Assembly: GCF_963583255.1 (NCBI RefSeq)
Contig: NC_084805.1
Coordinates: forward strand, 8,734,827 to 8,798,826
Direction: 5' to 3'
DNA from: Pyrus communis
Lineage: Eukaryota; Streptophyta; Magnoliopsida; Rosales; Rosaceae
Length of the DNA: 64,000 nucleotides
The position numbers were made by a program, and so were the translations under genes. Of this stretch, positions 45,016 through 56,245 are shown in pieces (within the stretch, counting starts at the first letter, position 1; each line of letters begins with the position of its first letter). Under the pieces are notes generated by a model. That model did no database searches, was not told where the DNA came from, and saw only the letters and a program-made list of their open reading frames with translations.

Positions 45016-47787
45016 TCAGCATAGTGGCTGCGCAATCTTGGAGAAATCCTTTATGAAGCGCCTATAAAAACCTGCATGACCAAGAAACGAACGAACCTCT
45101 CTAACCGAAGTTGGAGAGGGTAAGTGACGAACAAGGTCTACCTTAGATTTATCTACTTCAATGCCTTTTTCAGAAATAATATGTCCTAGAACAATACCTT
45201 GTTTAACCATGAAGTGACATTTCTCCCAATTTAGCACAAGATTTGTTTCAACACAACGGTTTAAAATCACACTAAGATTATTCAAACAACCATCAAATGA
45301 ATTACCAAAAACACTGAAATCATCCATAAAAACCTCAATAATTTTCTCAACATAATCTGAAAATATGCTCATCATGCATCTTTGAAATGTAGCAGGTGCA
45401 TTACATAAACCAAATGGCATGCGACGATAAGCAAATGTACCAAAGGGGCATGTAAAAGTGGTCTTTTCTTGATCATCTGGGGCAATAACAATTTGATTAT
45501 AACCAGAGTATCCATCAAGAAAACAATAAAATGAATGACCTGCTAACCTCTCAAGCATTTGATCTAGGAACGGCAATGGGAAGTGGTCCTTCCTCGTGGT
45601 GGCGTTTATCTTCCTATAATCAGTGCATACGCGCCAACCGGTTTGGATTCGAGTGGGCACTAGCTCATTCTCCGCGTTCTCCACAACCGTCACTCCAGAT
45701 TTCTTCGGCACACATTGGATCGGTGAAACCCACTTACTATCCGAGATTGGATAAATGACTCCACAATCAAGGAGTTTGATTATCTCATTCTTCACTACTT
45801 CCATCATCGGAGGGTTAAGACGGCGTTGAGCCTCTCTAGTTGGTTTGGCCCCCTCCTCAAGAAATATATGGTGCATGCATGTGGCGGGACTAATACATTT
45901 GATATCGGCCAACGTCCACCCTAAGGCAGATTTGAACTCCTTCAAAACACGCACTAGTTTCCCTTCTTCTTGTGCCGTGAGTGATGAAGAAATAATGGCC
46001 GGTAATGTCTCCTCTTCCCCCAAGAAAATGTACTTCAAATGGCCCGGTAGTGGTTTGAGATCAAGGGTAGGTGCTTGAACTATGGATGGAAGCAACTTAT
46101 TAGTCGAAATGGGAATTGACTCAAAGTTAGAAAACTTACCCTCGTGCCTAGGCAGTGACTCTAGGGCAGCAACCAACTCCATACATTCCTCACTAGGGTG
46201 CACGGCATGAAGTAAAGAGTGTGTACCGTGGGTTTTCAACAATCCCCCTCCATTGGTTTTGAGTTCCATGCTTCTTGTAATGACGTTTTCAAGCGCATCG
46301 GCGTTCAAATCTTCAAGGTATCCCTGCGCCAAAGAGTCAATTACATCAATGGAGAAACATGAATGATCCTCACTAGGATACTTAATAGAATCAGAAAGAC
46401 TAAAATTAACAACTTCCCCATCAAATTCCATGGACAAGGTTCCATTAAACACATCGATTTTCGTCCGAGCCGTCTTCATGAATGGCCGTCCAAGGAGGAT
46501 TGGCAACGTAGGGGCATGGTCAGATTCATCCATCTCGAGCACATAGAAGTCCGCCGGAAAAATTAAATGATTTACCTGCACTAACACATCTTCCAAAACT
46601 CCCTTTGGATAAGCATTAGATCTATCGGCCAATTGTATGATTACACCATCATTTTTCAATACTCCTAGGTTCATAGATGCATAAATTGAATATGGCATAA
46701 CATTTATAGAAGCACCTAGGTCTAGCATGGCAGATTCAAATTTAGTGTTACCTATCACACAAGGAATTGTAAAACTACCCGGATCTTTGCATTTGGGGGG
46801 TAGTTTGCGTTGCAAGATGGCGAAGACATTCTCACCTACCTTTACCACTTCCTTGGTCGCCATCCTCTTCCTCGTGGTGCAAAGCTCCTTTAGAAACTTG
46901 GCGTACCTCGGGACTTGCTTGATTGCGTCCAACAAGGGTATGTTTACTTGAACTTTCCGGAATGTCTCAAAGATGTCCTTCTCGGCTTCTTCTTTCTTCG
47001 TTTGCATGAACCTACTAGGAAAAGGCACATTCGAAGGAACAACATTAGTAAGAACTGAATTTGACACATTTTTACCTTTATTGGCCGAATTGGACACTTT
47101 TGGGTCAACACAAGCTTGCGGCAAAGGTGGAAACACCTTTGCCGTAGGTCGCCTTGATTCCTCCTCTTCAATTCTTCGTTTTTCATCCTCTTCGGGGCTT
47201 GATGGTGATGGTGTAGGACCTGCCCCGACTTCTTTTCCACTTCTCAAAAGTATGGCCTTTGCACTTTCGAAGCCTCCCTTGGGGTTTGGGATGGTAGAGC
47301 TAGGAAGTTGGCCTTGCTCACGAAACTTCCCTACAAAATCTGCAATTTGCCCAATTTGTTTCTCCAATTGCTCCACCCTCTTATCTTGGTTTTGCATGGC
47401 TTTAGCTTGATTTTCCTGCCCCTGAGACAAATTCGTTAGTAACTTAAGGAGTGTATCATTGTCTAAAGTGTTACCTGAACTTGTTTGGGCAGATTGTGGA
47501 GGTGCTTGTGCGGGTACATATGGCTTGTTGTAGAAGCCCAGGGGTTGTTGCCTAAAGCCTCCTTGTTGTGGTGGTTGTTGGGGCTCCCTCCATTTGATGT
47601 TCGGGTGGTCTCTCCAACCTGGATTATAAGTGTTCGAGTATGGATCGTTCCTTGGTTGGTTTTGGCCCTGAAATCCAATTGCGTTGGCACTTTCCCATCC
47701 ACCATTTTCTATGAGTTGTGGGCACTTCTCAGAAGCATGTCCTTGGATAGAACACACTCCGCATACAATCGGTCCTTGCACCCTCAT
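45016..47787 (-). pseudogene. Athila gag end-protease-reverse transcriptase
   Basis: Begins just after the stop at 47788-47790 and runs in the same frame as gag. It has a CCHC knuckle (CGVCSIQGHASEKC), an aspartic protease with DLGASINVMP (usual DTG or DSG replaced by DLG, typical of Athila), and a reverse transcriptase with WRVCTDYRKIN, YSGYNQI, MPFGLCNAPATFQ and catalytic FMDD. It ends at TGA 45016-45018 after AQPLC, where relatives continue. Both stops look like CGA to TGA changes. Confidence 0.92.
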
Positions 47788-48741
47788 TCATTCGGCCATC
47801 TGAGACACAATGGAAGTAAGATTAGCTAATTGTGAATGAATGTCAGGTGTGGAACTTACCTCATGTACTTGCTGCCGTGGGGGTCCTCTTTGGCCTACTC
47901 CTTCGTATTGTTGAGCGTTCAACGCTCGGTTAGCGATCAAGACCTTGGCATCCATGGGCGTCTTGTCCACCAATGCTCCACCCGCTGAGGCATCGAGCAT
48001 TTGACGTTCGATAGGTAGGAGCCCCTCGTAGAAGTATTGCAAAAGTAACTCTTCCTTCATCTGATGTTGTGGACAAGAAGCAACAAGAGATTTAAAACGT
48101 TCGTAATACGTAGGAAAAGACTCACCATCTTCTTGTTGGATCCCACTTATCCTTTTACGCAAAAGGATGATGCGAGAAGTTGGGAAAAACTTCTCCAGAA
48201 AAGCCCTCTTCATGCTCTCCCATGATGTGACGGTTCCGGGAGCTAAGTCGTACAACCAATCCTTGGCTTTGTCCATCAAAGAGAATGGAAAAGCCTTCAT
48301 CTTCAGAATACTTCCATCAACGTTGATGGGAGTCATGCTCGAACACACCACCTCAAATTCCTTCAGGTGCTTGTTCGGATCCTCCATGGACAACCCATGG
48401 TACTTCGGAATATGGTGAAGCAAGCTTGACTTCAACTCAAACTCATCGGTCTTCCCTTCGGCAGGTGAGGGATATTGGATACACAAGGGTACGGCATTAT
48501 CCAATCCCGAGGCCGAAAGCTCCTTGAGTGTCCGGGTATCCACGGCCATGACTTGTGGTTCTTCAAATACCCTTGCCGTGGGTTCCTCAAATACACCTGT
48601 CGTGGCCTCTTCTTCTTCAAGGTCAGATTCCGGACGTTGTGGACTTGGTTCGTGTGGCTTCCTCTTCCGTCTCAAAGTCCTCTCAAAATCGCTGTCAAAA
48701 TCAGAGATATGCTCACGAATCAGTTGAGAACTCCGAGTCAT
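47788..48741 (-). CDS. Athila gag
   Basis: A 317-residue frame with the retrotransposon gag domain (AFPFSLMDKAKDWLYDL, SWESMKRAFLEKFFP, SFPTYYERFKSLVASCPQH). The ATG is at 48741. It ends at TGA 47788-47790, which lies in the same frame as the following protease-polymerase part, so gag and pol were one frame before the mutation. The capsid-like gag packages element RNA. Confidence 0.9.
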   Translation of the reverse strand: MTRSSQLIREHISDFDSDFERTLRRKRKPHEPSPQRPESDLEEEEATTGVFEEPTARVFEEPQVMAVDTRTLKELSASGLDNAVPLCIQYPSPAEGKTDEFELKSSLLHHIPKYHGLSMEDPNKHLKEFEVVCSSMTPINVDGSILKMKAFPFSLMDKAKDWLYDLAPGTVTSWESMKRAFLEKFFPTSRIILLRKRISGIQQEDGESFPTYYERFKSLVASCPQHQMKEELLLQYFYEGLLPIERQMLDASAGGALVDKTPMDAKVLIANRALNAQQYEGVGQRGPPRQQVHEVSSTPDIHSQLANLTSIVSQMAE

Positions 48742-48845
48742 GCACTAGTACCTAAAACAAGGAAAACAAAACAAGGTCAGAATTCTTAACAAAAACTAAA
48801 TTAAACAGAAAGTAACAATCCAAGGGATTAGCAAAGTTGCTAATC

Positions 48846-48865
48846 CCCGGCAACGGCGCCAAAAA
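48846..48865 (-). other. Athila primer-binding site
   Basis: On the minus strand TTTTGGCGCCGTTGCCGGGG lies two bases inside the 5' LTR. It matches the aspartate-tRNA type site found in Athila elements. Confidence 0.75.
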
Positions 48866-48867
48866 TT

Positions 48868-50288
48868 TGATGCGAATTAATTAAGCACACAAATTAAAAC
48901 CCTCTTTTGACAATTGTAGTAAAGATGCAAGTAGGGATCGTTCTAGACCGGGGATTAGGAGGGATTACTAAATAAGTTATCGATCAAGCAGTTAAACAAA
49001 TTGAATTCACCATTCATGAAATTCCAACCAAATGTAATCAAATCATATTGCAAGCATAAACATGGTTTCGAATCACCCCCTAGCTAAATAGGGGTTTAGC
49101 CTCTCATGTTCACAAAAAGAGAAATACAATTGAATTTAAACATAAAGCACAAAGGATTGATTACACCTAGAACGCCCAACGAATCCACTTGAATTTCTGC
49201 GCGTCTAAGTCCTCTTTCTTTTTCTCCTTGCTGCGGCAGTGAGGTTAAATGGATGATTTGGATGTTATTTTGGATTGGGGATGGATTTAGAGAAGTGTGG
49301 TGGTGCGGCAAGGTGGTGGAGTGATGGAGGAAGGTGTGTAAGGTGGCTGCGAGGGTGGAGGAAAGGTGCGGCTGTGTTGGATGGGTGCTGGAATTTTGTG
49401 GGGAGAAAGTGCGGCTGGAATGATTCTTTTGTGGCTGAACAAATATTGGAATGGGAAAAAGGGTTTAATAATAAAATGGGAGGCCCCGGCAGCATGTTAT
49501 TTTTGGGAGCATTAGGTTTAATGATTATGGAATGCACGGGTGGAAAGAATCAAATAAATGGGATATGGTGGCTGCGGCAGATTTTCTTTTTGGTTTATTA
49601 GGTTGAAATGGTCAATGGGGGGGGGCACGACTTAGAGTGAAAAGATTAGGTGCGGCTAAATGGTGGAAACCCTAGGGTTTAGAAATTCAAACCCTCTTTT
49701 ATTTTGGTGAATTAGAATTAAGTTAAAAGCTTCTAGAATTAGGAAATAAAATCAGAAATTAAAAGGGATGGCTGCAAGGTGCGGCTATGGTTAGGTTAGG
49801 AGAGGGAAATAGGGTTTAAGTGAATGACAATGGACTTAAATACCCCCCCTTGCAGGACAAGGGAAGGAAAAGAAAGTGCAAGGGCACGGCTTGGGCTTTA
49901 AAGTGGGCTAGGGCCATGGTTTTGTGTCGTAAAATGCATACAAGGCCGTCAAAGTGGCTAGAAAATACGGACGTTTAAGTTTAGGAAAGGTTACCAAAAT
50001 GGGAAACTTAGGGTTAACTTTCCTACTTCAAGTAGGAAACCTTGTTTGAGTAAGATTCCTCGTTTTGGTAAGAATTCATCGTTGGAGTAGGAATTCGTCG
50101 TTTCTTCAAGTCTTCAACTCATTCATTCCTCTTTCGCTCCAAAATACTCCAATTTGCATCTTCTTGCACACTTTGGCCTTATAATCTGAAAATACACAAA
50201 AGTGGCCTTAAACACTAAAATAACTAAATAAACACAACATAAATGCACGAGAACAACCTAATTAAGTCGCGTGAATATGCTCCTATCA
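48868..50288 (-). repeat. Athila 5' LTR (1421 bp, internally deleted)
   Basis: Same ends as the 3' LTR but lacks 712 bp. The junction GATTACTAAATAAGTTATCG joins sequence left of 39264 to sequence right of 39976, with AAAT shared at both breakpoints. The remaining part is near-identical to the 3' LTR, apart from scattered substitutions and C- or G-run length changes. Confidence 0.93.
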
Positions 50289-50293
50289 GTAAA

Positions 50294-51028
50294 CATTGAG
50301 CTTTAGTTTTTTTTCACACTTTTGAGTAAAAAAAATCAAAAACACAAAGCTGCAAAACCCAACTTTGAAAAACTAGCTTGTTTTCACATCTGTTTTACAT
50401 AAAAGTTTATCAAACACTATAATATTGCTTTTTTTTGTTTTTTTCAAAAGCATTTTTACAAAAAAGTTTACCAAACATTCTGCTACTTTATTTCACAGCT
50501 GCTTATTCTCACAGAACAGCAAAAACAGTTTTTTTTTCAAAGCACAGCAATACCAAACCGGTTTAATAGGCCTCAAGGTAAAATGACTAATTTAAGACCC
50601 TGATCTCAGTTTTCAGTTTTTATTTTTTAAATTTTAGTATACAAAAATTGAAAATTTAGACGGTAAGGTGAATGGGTCGCCCTCTTACTTGACCATGGCA
50701 TCGCCAACATGAGTCTGTGTTTTTTAATTTTCAGATAACGCATTTATTTGTAGATAACACTTTATTGTAGTAATAGAAAACAATTATACTTATGTACTCT
50801 CCCAGTGTGAGTATGTAGTTCTACCTCACCAATTCCCTTCCCTTTTAACTAGGGATGCAAATTGGAATGATGTTTCAGTTTCAAAAGTAAAATTTTCGAA
50901 TTACGATAAAAAAGTGTCAAAATATTCTACTGTTTTATAGTTATTTACTCGAATAACTTTTTAATTTTATTGTATTTTTGAATACATTTTGTTCATTATT
51001 TTAATAGTAAACATACACTTATATAAAT
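50294..51028. other. Intergenic DNA, former upstream DNA of the IGR gene
   Basis: Before the Athila insertion this lay next to 39156, so it is the original upstream region of the IGR-motif gene. A TTTGGTAYT motif at 39105 and its complement AATACCAAAC at 50550 may be ends of a MITE that Athila entered. No gene is seen. Confidence 0.45.
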
Positions 51029-51481
51029 TGACACATCCCGACCTAGGATGTACATTAGGACTCCGAATCGAGCTATGTTGGACAACACCTGGAAGGTAAC
51101 GAAGCCATAAAGTGTATTGATGTGGAAGATGTGAATAAATTCAAGCCTAAAAGTGTCTAAGTACAAGAGTGCGCTTGAGCGTGTATGAACCCATTTCACA
51201 CGTAATGACAGAGCATAAGTACAGTACAGTAAAATAGGGTGAGAATTATACCATCAACGGTAATCATCTACCCTAAGATTTGCCGATAATCCTCGTCGGT
51301 ACGAAAACTCTGCTACTAGAACCTGGAGGGGCGAAAAACAAGGGTGAGTGGGCCTGAAAAAAAAAAGTATTAATAAAAACCTTTTGAAAGCGTTATAACC
51401 CCTCACCGTAAAACTCGTATAGTTTCCAGAAAATAATACTACGGTAGGTACGAAAAATGAATGCACAGGTGCAGTAAAAAC

Positions 51482-52584
51482 TAGGGGTGGGTAAACGGGT
51501 ACAGGAACCTCGGGTCAAGGCGAGTAATCAAGGTTCGGGGCGGGTACGGGCCGGTTCCATAGTATTTAAGAGGCAGGCCGAGTCCTAGGATTTGGAATAA
51601 TGGGGCCCCGAACGGCCCGTTTCTAACTATAACCCATTTACTAATTCTCTAAACTAATCCATTATCCATTCCATCCCATCGTCCATTTCCTTCCTGGACT
51701 TAAACCAGACTCCCACTCGATTCATCTTCTCCACCACCACCACGACTCAGCTCCCTCGACGGCACCACCTATTCCTCATTCTCTTTTCCCTCCCACCCTC
51801 GAATTCATTGCGCCGATTGCTTCGAGATTTCTATAGAACCGATCTGGATAGAGCATCAAAATTCAAAAAACCTAGGAGATCAATCAGATTCTGAAATACC
51901 CATTTAAAGAACACAAAGGCATTGCCCCTACGTGCACATTTTTGACAAAAGGTTTCATGTTAGTGGAAATATAATTAAAAATTAGGACTTTCTGCCTTTT
52001 ATCAGAAGGATATGGAATTCATCTTCGGTTTGTTAGGCGATGGCTTCGCCGTCGTGCAAAGCATACAGAATCATGGTGCTCAACACCCAAAAGCTCATCG
52101 TTGCCAGCGACGTGTCTGCTAACAAGGTTCAGTTCACGGAGTACATACAGAAGACTGCCATTGTCGATCTGAGTCAGATTGGAGCCTTACGCCATCGTAA
52201 TCGATCGGAGTCGAGAGAGAGAGACCTTGATTTGGGATTAGGAAAGATGAGCAAGAGAGACAAGGACCACCACCTTCACCGATTCACCACTGGTGGTTCA
52301 GCTGCTGGTGTGGGTAGCTTCTAACCCATCGATTTTGTTGGCAATGGGAGCAATCTGGAACTGAGGAATGTTCTAGAGCTCTGTATCAAAACTGGAAAAG
52401 AAAAAAAAAAGTTAATTGGACCCGTGGACCCGCCTCAAACCAGCCCGTTTGAAATGGGCCGGGTTAGGATCGGTTCCCAAACTTAAAAACCCTCTACCCG
52501 ATCCGACCCGTCCCGCTACTATTTAAAATGGGTAAGGTCCGGTTCCTTCAAAATTGGGCCTGGCCCAGCCCGTGCCCAACCCTA
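51482..52584. mobile_element. Non-autonomous hAT element, 1103 bp
   Basis: Starts TAGGGGTGGGTAAACGGG and ends with the near-complement CCCGTGCCCAACCCTA. The 8-bp target duplication GTAAAAAC is perfect (51474-51481 and 52585-52592), the hAT hallmark. No transposase is present; the interior has a GC-richer block and the frame 52040-52324. It is nested in the solo LTR, so it is younger than it. Confidence 0.88.
52040..52324 (+). CDS. Unknown 94-aa frame inside hAT element
   Basis: ATG at 52040 opens MASPSCKAYRIMVLNTQKLI and continues to a charged segment (RNRSESRERDLDLG) and GGSAAGVGSF before TAA. I do not recognise the family. Its composition is more gene-like than the surrounding LTR, and hAT elements can capture host gene pieces, so a captured exon is possible. 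It could also be a chance frame. Confidence 0.3.
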   Translation: MASPSCKAYRIMVLNTQKLIVASDVSANKVQFTEYIQKTAIVDLSQIGALRHRNRSESRERDLDLGLGKMSKRDKDHHLHRFTTGGSAAGVGSF

Positions 52585-54714
52585 GTAAAAACAGAAGCAC
52601 GTCATGCCACAATATCTCAACAATAATAAATGTAAGCCAGGTGTGAGATTAGTCTAAACTAATATGCCAGTCGAAGTCACCAAATGTGACCTATACAATT
52701 GGACCTATTGCTCATCAGTCTATGCTAGCACACGAGTCCGAGTCACCTAGTGTGATCTGTATAACAGGCTGGGTGTTAATATGTATGCTCTAGTGCTACA
52801 ATTATGTGAAAGATAGCGTTATGCGTGGGTCACCTACGAGTTGGAACCACATATTGTGGTCTGTACGACAGGCTAGCACCAGACTTGGATCCAAGGCGAG
52901 CCTGTAGTGCGGGAGGTGAACAATCACGTGAAGGCTGTGCCTTGGCCTGAGGCGAGATCACTAACACCGGGGTGCAGCAATGATGAGCTCTAAATGAATA
53001 TATGCATGCTCATATAATTCAACCATTTCAATCACATAATAACTCACATGAACTTACCTGCACCTCCATAGGATCATTTGGCATAACCATAAATCTCATC
53101 ACAATGCAATATTTAAATATAACACATTTAAATCATGGCATGATATGCATAATCAATTTTAAACATTTCTGGAAAACCGTAAGATGTGTGTGTGTGTGTG
53201 TGTGTGTGTGTACACTATAAAAAGGAAAAAGACCCACTCACCTAAGGTCCACACTACATCTCCCTAGCACGAACGATCGGTGCCTAAAACAATTATCAAA
53301 TCACGTCTCAAAATTCTTATCAATAGAACATGTAACTTACATATCCTACTCGGGAAGATCCATACATCAGATTCCCGTAAGTTTCTAATATCCTCAAATA
53401 TTATGTACTATAACGTATCAAAGTTTGGTGACAATCCAATAGTCGGATCGTCGATTGCTATAATAATCAAGTGGCGGACCTTAATGGAACTAGGTTCAAA
53501 CTAAGGAAATTCGTCAATCGGACTTCACGTACGGAATTGGCGAATCAAATTTAGCCTAGGAAGGTCAGGGGATGCCTTGGCCCATGCGCTGCCGTACATG
53601 GCGGTCGGCCGCCCCGACTCACCGGAAAAATCAACTATTTCTAAAAATTCTCAAACTTCACATAAATGAAGATCTCAACGAGTAGAGCAAGTTTTATACC
53701 TATGGCTAAGTCCAATTTGGCTGGGAAAAGCTTCAAATCGCCACAAACCCTCTAAAACCCTAGAATTTGGGTGTGCATTAATTCGACTCCTCCGGTGCTC
53801 CACCGCCTCTATGGTTGGTTGGGGTTTGTTCCTGGGTTCAAGGAGAGTCTAATGGTGGTAGAGATCTACGTAAATCATTTCACAAATGGTGATTCAAGGT
53901 CGAGACCCACCCAGACCTGTCAGTGGGTTTTCTCACCACATCGGGGCTAAAATTTGTCGGGTTTGGTTAGAATTAGGTGATGGGGTGTTGTGGTGAGGTT
54001 TGTTGGTGATGGAAGGTTAAAGAAGGCCGAAAAATTAGACGGAAAACCGTGGGAAAACTCCAAGGAAATGGGTCATCACGCAGGTCAAGGGAACCCCGAT
54101 CGATTCCCTCCATCTCATTTTCCCTCCTTTCCCTTCTTGGTCTCTCTTCCCATTGGTCACTCACTTCTCTCTCTTCTCCTGATTGGGCAGCGCCCATCCT
54201 CATTCCTCTTCTTTATCTTTCATCTCCACCGCCCAACTTTTCTTCCCTTTAATCTGGGCCACACATGTGGCTTTCCAAATTTTGCTCTAAAAATCTGGAG
54301 CATTCCAGAAAATAATAAATTTACAATTTTGCTCTCAACTTCATTTGTTAATAACTCATTCATCATAACTCCAAATTATGTTCCGTTTGCGTCCATGTGT
54401 TCGTAGCAACGAGTACTACGAGGATACACCAAGAAAATGAACCTTACGTAACATGACAAGACGGTCAACAAAAGTCAATGTCTTTGCCTCAAAGGGCATT
54501 TCCGTAAATTCACATTTAAAAATTATAAAGACTAAAATTTTTGGGGACGGGTCGTTACATAAATTATATAATTGAAGAGATAAGCTATATAATACGAAAT
54601 TAGTTTGTTTTTTTTTCTATTGAAATAGGAGTTTTAGTGTAGCAAAGCTACCTTGGCAGTAAGCAACTCAATTTCCTTAGTGATCAACTAATTGCCAATA
54701 GTAAACAATAATTG

Positions 54715-55165
54715 TCCAAATGCATCTCCACATCTCTACCCCTAAATTAAATAGCCCAGACAATTTGTGTTAAAATATTATGTTTTATAAAAGATTAAAA
54801 ATAATTTTATTTTTAATTTCGGATGATAAAAAAATATTAGTTGAAAGTATTTGAAAATTTTGAAATGTGGTGTAAGGTGGAAGAACATGGTTAGGTATTT
54901 ACAGAAAAAATTATAATTTTTTATATTTTTATTGTATTTTTAATTATTTTTTATATCTCTTTATAATTTTTTTTATTTGATTACTTTTTTATAAATTTTT
55001 TATTTTTTTTTACGTGACTTCAGCATTGCATCATATAATCCAAGCGCTGGGCCTGTCGATTTCTGCCTGGGGGAGAAACTAGGCTCCCCCAGAGTCCAGT
55101 GGAGTTGGATATCGTGGAGCCCTTTTTGTTGGGGGGAGGATTGGATCACGGTGGAAGTGCTCTAA
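54715..55165. mobile_element. Possible MITE (about 450 bp)
   Basis: The left part contains AATGCATCTCCACATCTCT and the right end reads GGTGGAAGTGCTCTAA, which are loose inverted repeats of the kind seen in many plant MITEs. The interior is very A/T-rich with one GC-rich block (about 55043-55130). Target duplications are not clear. Confidence 0.35.
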
Positions 55166-55299
55166 GGGGAATGGGTGTGCAGAGCCTTACAATGGGTTAG
55201 CAATAATATGGTTCAAATTCGCTTTGACAAAAACCAAACCTAGGACTTCTCACTTACAAGTGAAGAAGAATACCACTAAACCGTATTGCTAGGTGGCCA
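55166..55299 (-). mobile_element. tRNA-derived SINE, truncated
   Basis: On the minus strand the head GGCCACCTAGCAATACGG, an A-box-like TTTAGTGGTATTC and the body CCCATTGTAAGGCTCTGC are visible. It ends at CCCATTCCCC, without the usual GATAATATCGTTTG tail, against the possible MITE end. Confidence 0.65.
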
Positions 55300-55734
55300 C
55301 TACGAAATTAGTTGAATTTATACACAAGCATATGTAACCAAATATTAAGAAAGAATAATAAATTGCATATGCGAAAAAGTTAGAAAATATTAAAAAACTT
55401 ATAAGATATATGAATATCTTAATTATGTTTAGAAATTTTGAAGATTACTCTGATTCCGAAATTTTAGAACAAAAATTGGAAACATTGATTATGATCCGAT
55501 CCTTCCGAAAAACGTCTCTACTTCTAACAACTAACTATTTGACCTACTAACTAGTTTCTCGCTTTGTCAGCGAGAACGGCTTGGAAGGACACCATTACCA
55601 GTGAAGTGAAAGAAGATTGTGAACTTGAGATTTTAGAAGGGGCATTTCAAGAATTGAACAAGGTGAGGTTATCAAATTTAAACTAAAACTCAAAATTGAA
55701 GGTTAATTATTGAAAACTCAAGAAATCAGTTTTA
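55300..55734. other. Intergenic DNA, no gene seen
   Basis: A/T-rich sequence between SINE copies, without supported genes. Confidence 0.4.
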
Positions 55735-55911
55735 TAGTTTTTAGTACTATGGTAGTGTTTCTCTTCACTTATAAGTGAAAGTTTTTAGGTTCGATTCTTG
55801 TCAAAAACGAATTTGAACCACATTATTACTAGCATATTGTGAAGCTAAGTCCACCCCATTCCCCTTAGTGTAGATAATATCGTTTGTTAAAAAATAAAAA
55901 ATAAAAAAAAA
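55735..55911 (+). mobile_element. tRNA-derived SINE, tandem copy 1
   Basis: ATAAGTGAAAGTTTTTAGGTTCGATTC carries a B-box-like GGTTCGATTC; then come CACATTATTACTAGC, CCATTCCCCTTAGTG, GATAATATCGTTTG and an A-rich tail. Sequence and tail match the next copy. Confidence 0.75.
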
Positions 55912-56105
55912 CCGACCACTTAGTATTACAATTTAGTGATATTCTTATTCACTTATAAATGAGAGGTCTTAGGTTCAATTCTCGCCGAAGGCGGGTTCGT
56001 ACCACGTTATTGCTAGTCCATTGTAAGGCTAAGCCTACCCCCTCCGCTTTAGTATAAATAATATCGTTTGTTCCAAAAAAATAAATAAATAAAATAAAAT
56101 AAAAT
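55912..56105 (+). mobile_element. tRNA-derived SINE, tandem copy 2
   Basis: Starts CCGACCACTTAGTATTAC and has GAGAGGTCTTAGGTTC at the B-box site, TTATTGCTAGTCC, GCTTTAGTATAAATAATATCG and an A-rich end to about 56105. It directly follows copy 1 and lies about 140 bp before the PPR start codon. Confidence 0.78.
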
Positions 56106-56245
56106 TTACCAAGAAAGGTGTCGTTCTCTTTAAACGTCTAAACTTTTCCCCTGTTTCTTCCTCGCGAGGCCGCCAGAACCAACTCTGCAACTGTACACTT
56201 TTGTTCTGAACTTTCTGATAGACCCCAACTTCTTCAGTTGCCGAA

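Larger units (their letters stand above)
39162..50288 (-). mobile_element. Athila-type Ty3/gypsy retrotransposon, 11.1 kb
   Basis: Element bounded by LTRs 39162-41299 and 48868-50288, with a perfect target duplication GTAAA (39157-39161 and 50289-50293). On the minus strand the order is 5' LTR, primer site, gag, protease, reverse transcriptase, RNase H, integrase, about 1.9 kb non-coding, purine tract GTGTGGGGGAATT and 3' LTR. The Athila lineage is suggested by gag style (RKRISGIQQ), protease DLGASINVMP, the primer site and the long LTRs; no chromodomain is present. Two in-frame TGA codons and one integrase deletion make it defective. No env-like frame is seen. Confidence 0.92.
51029..54559 (-). 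mobile_element. gypsy-type solo LTR, family B copy 2, with nested hAT
   Basis: Plus-strand ends are TGACACATCCCGACC and GGGTCGTTACA; on the minus strand it runs TGTAACGACCC...GGGATGTGTCA. The target duplication TAAAT is perfect (51024-51028 and 54560-54564). Without the nested hAT it is about 2.4 kb, close to copy 1 at 25952-28514. A TG microsatellite lies at 53185-53211. No coding region belongs to it. Confidence 0.85.
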
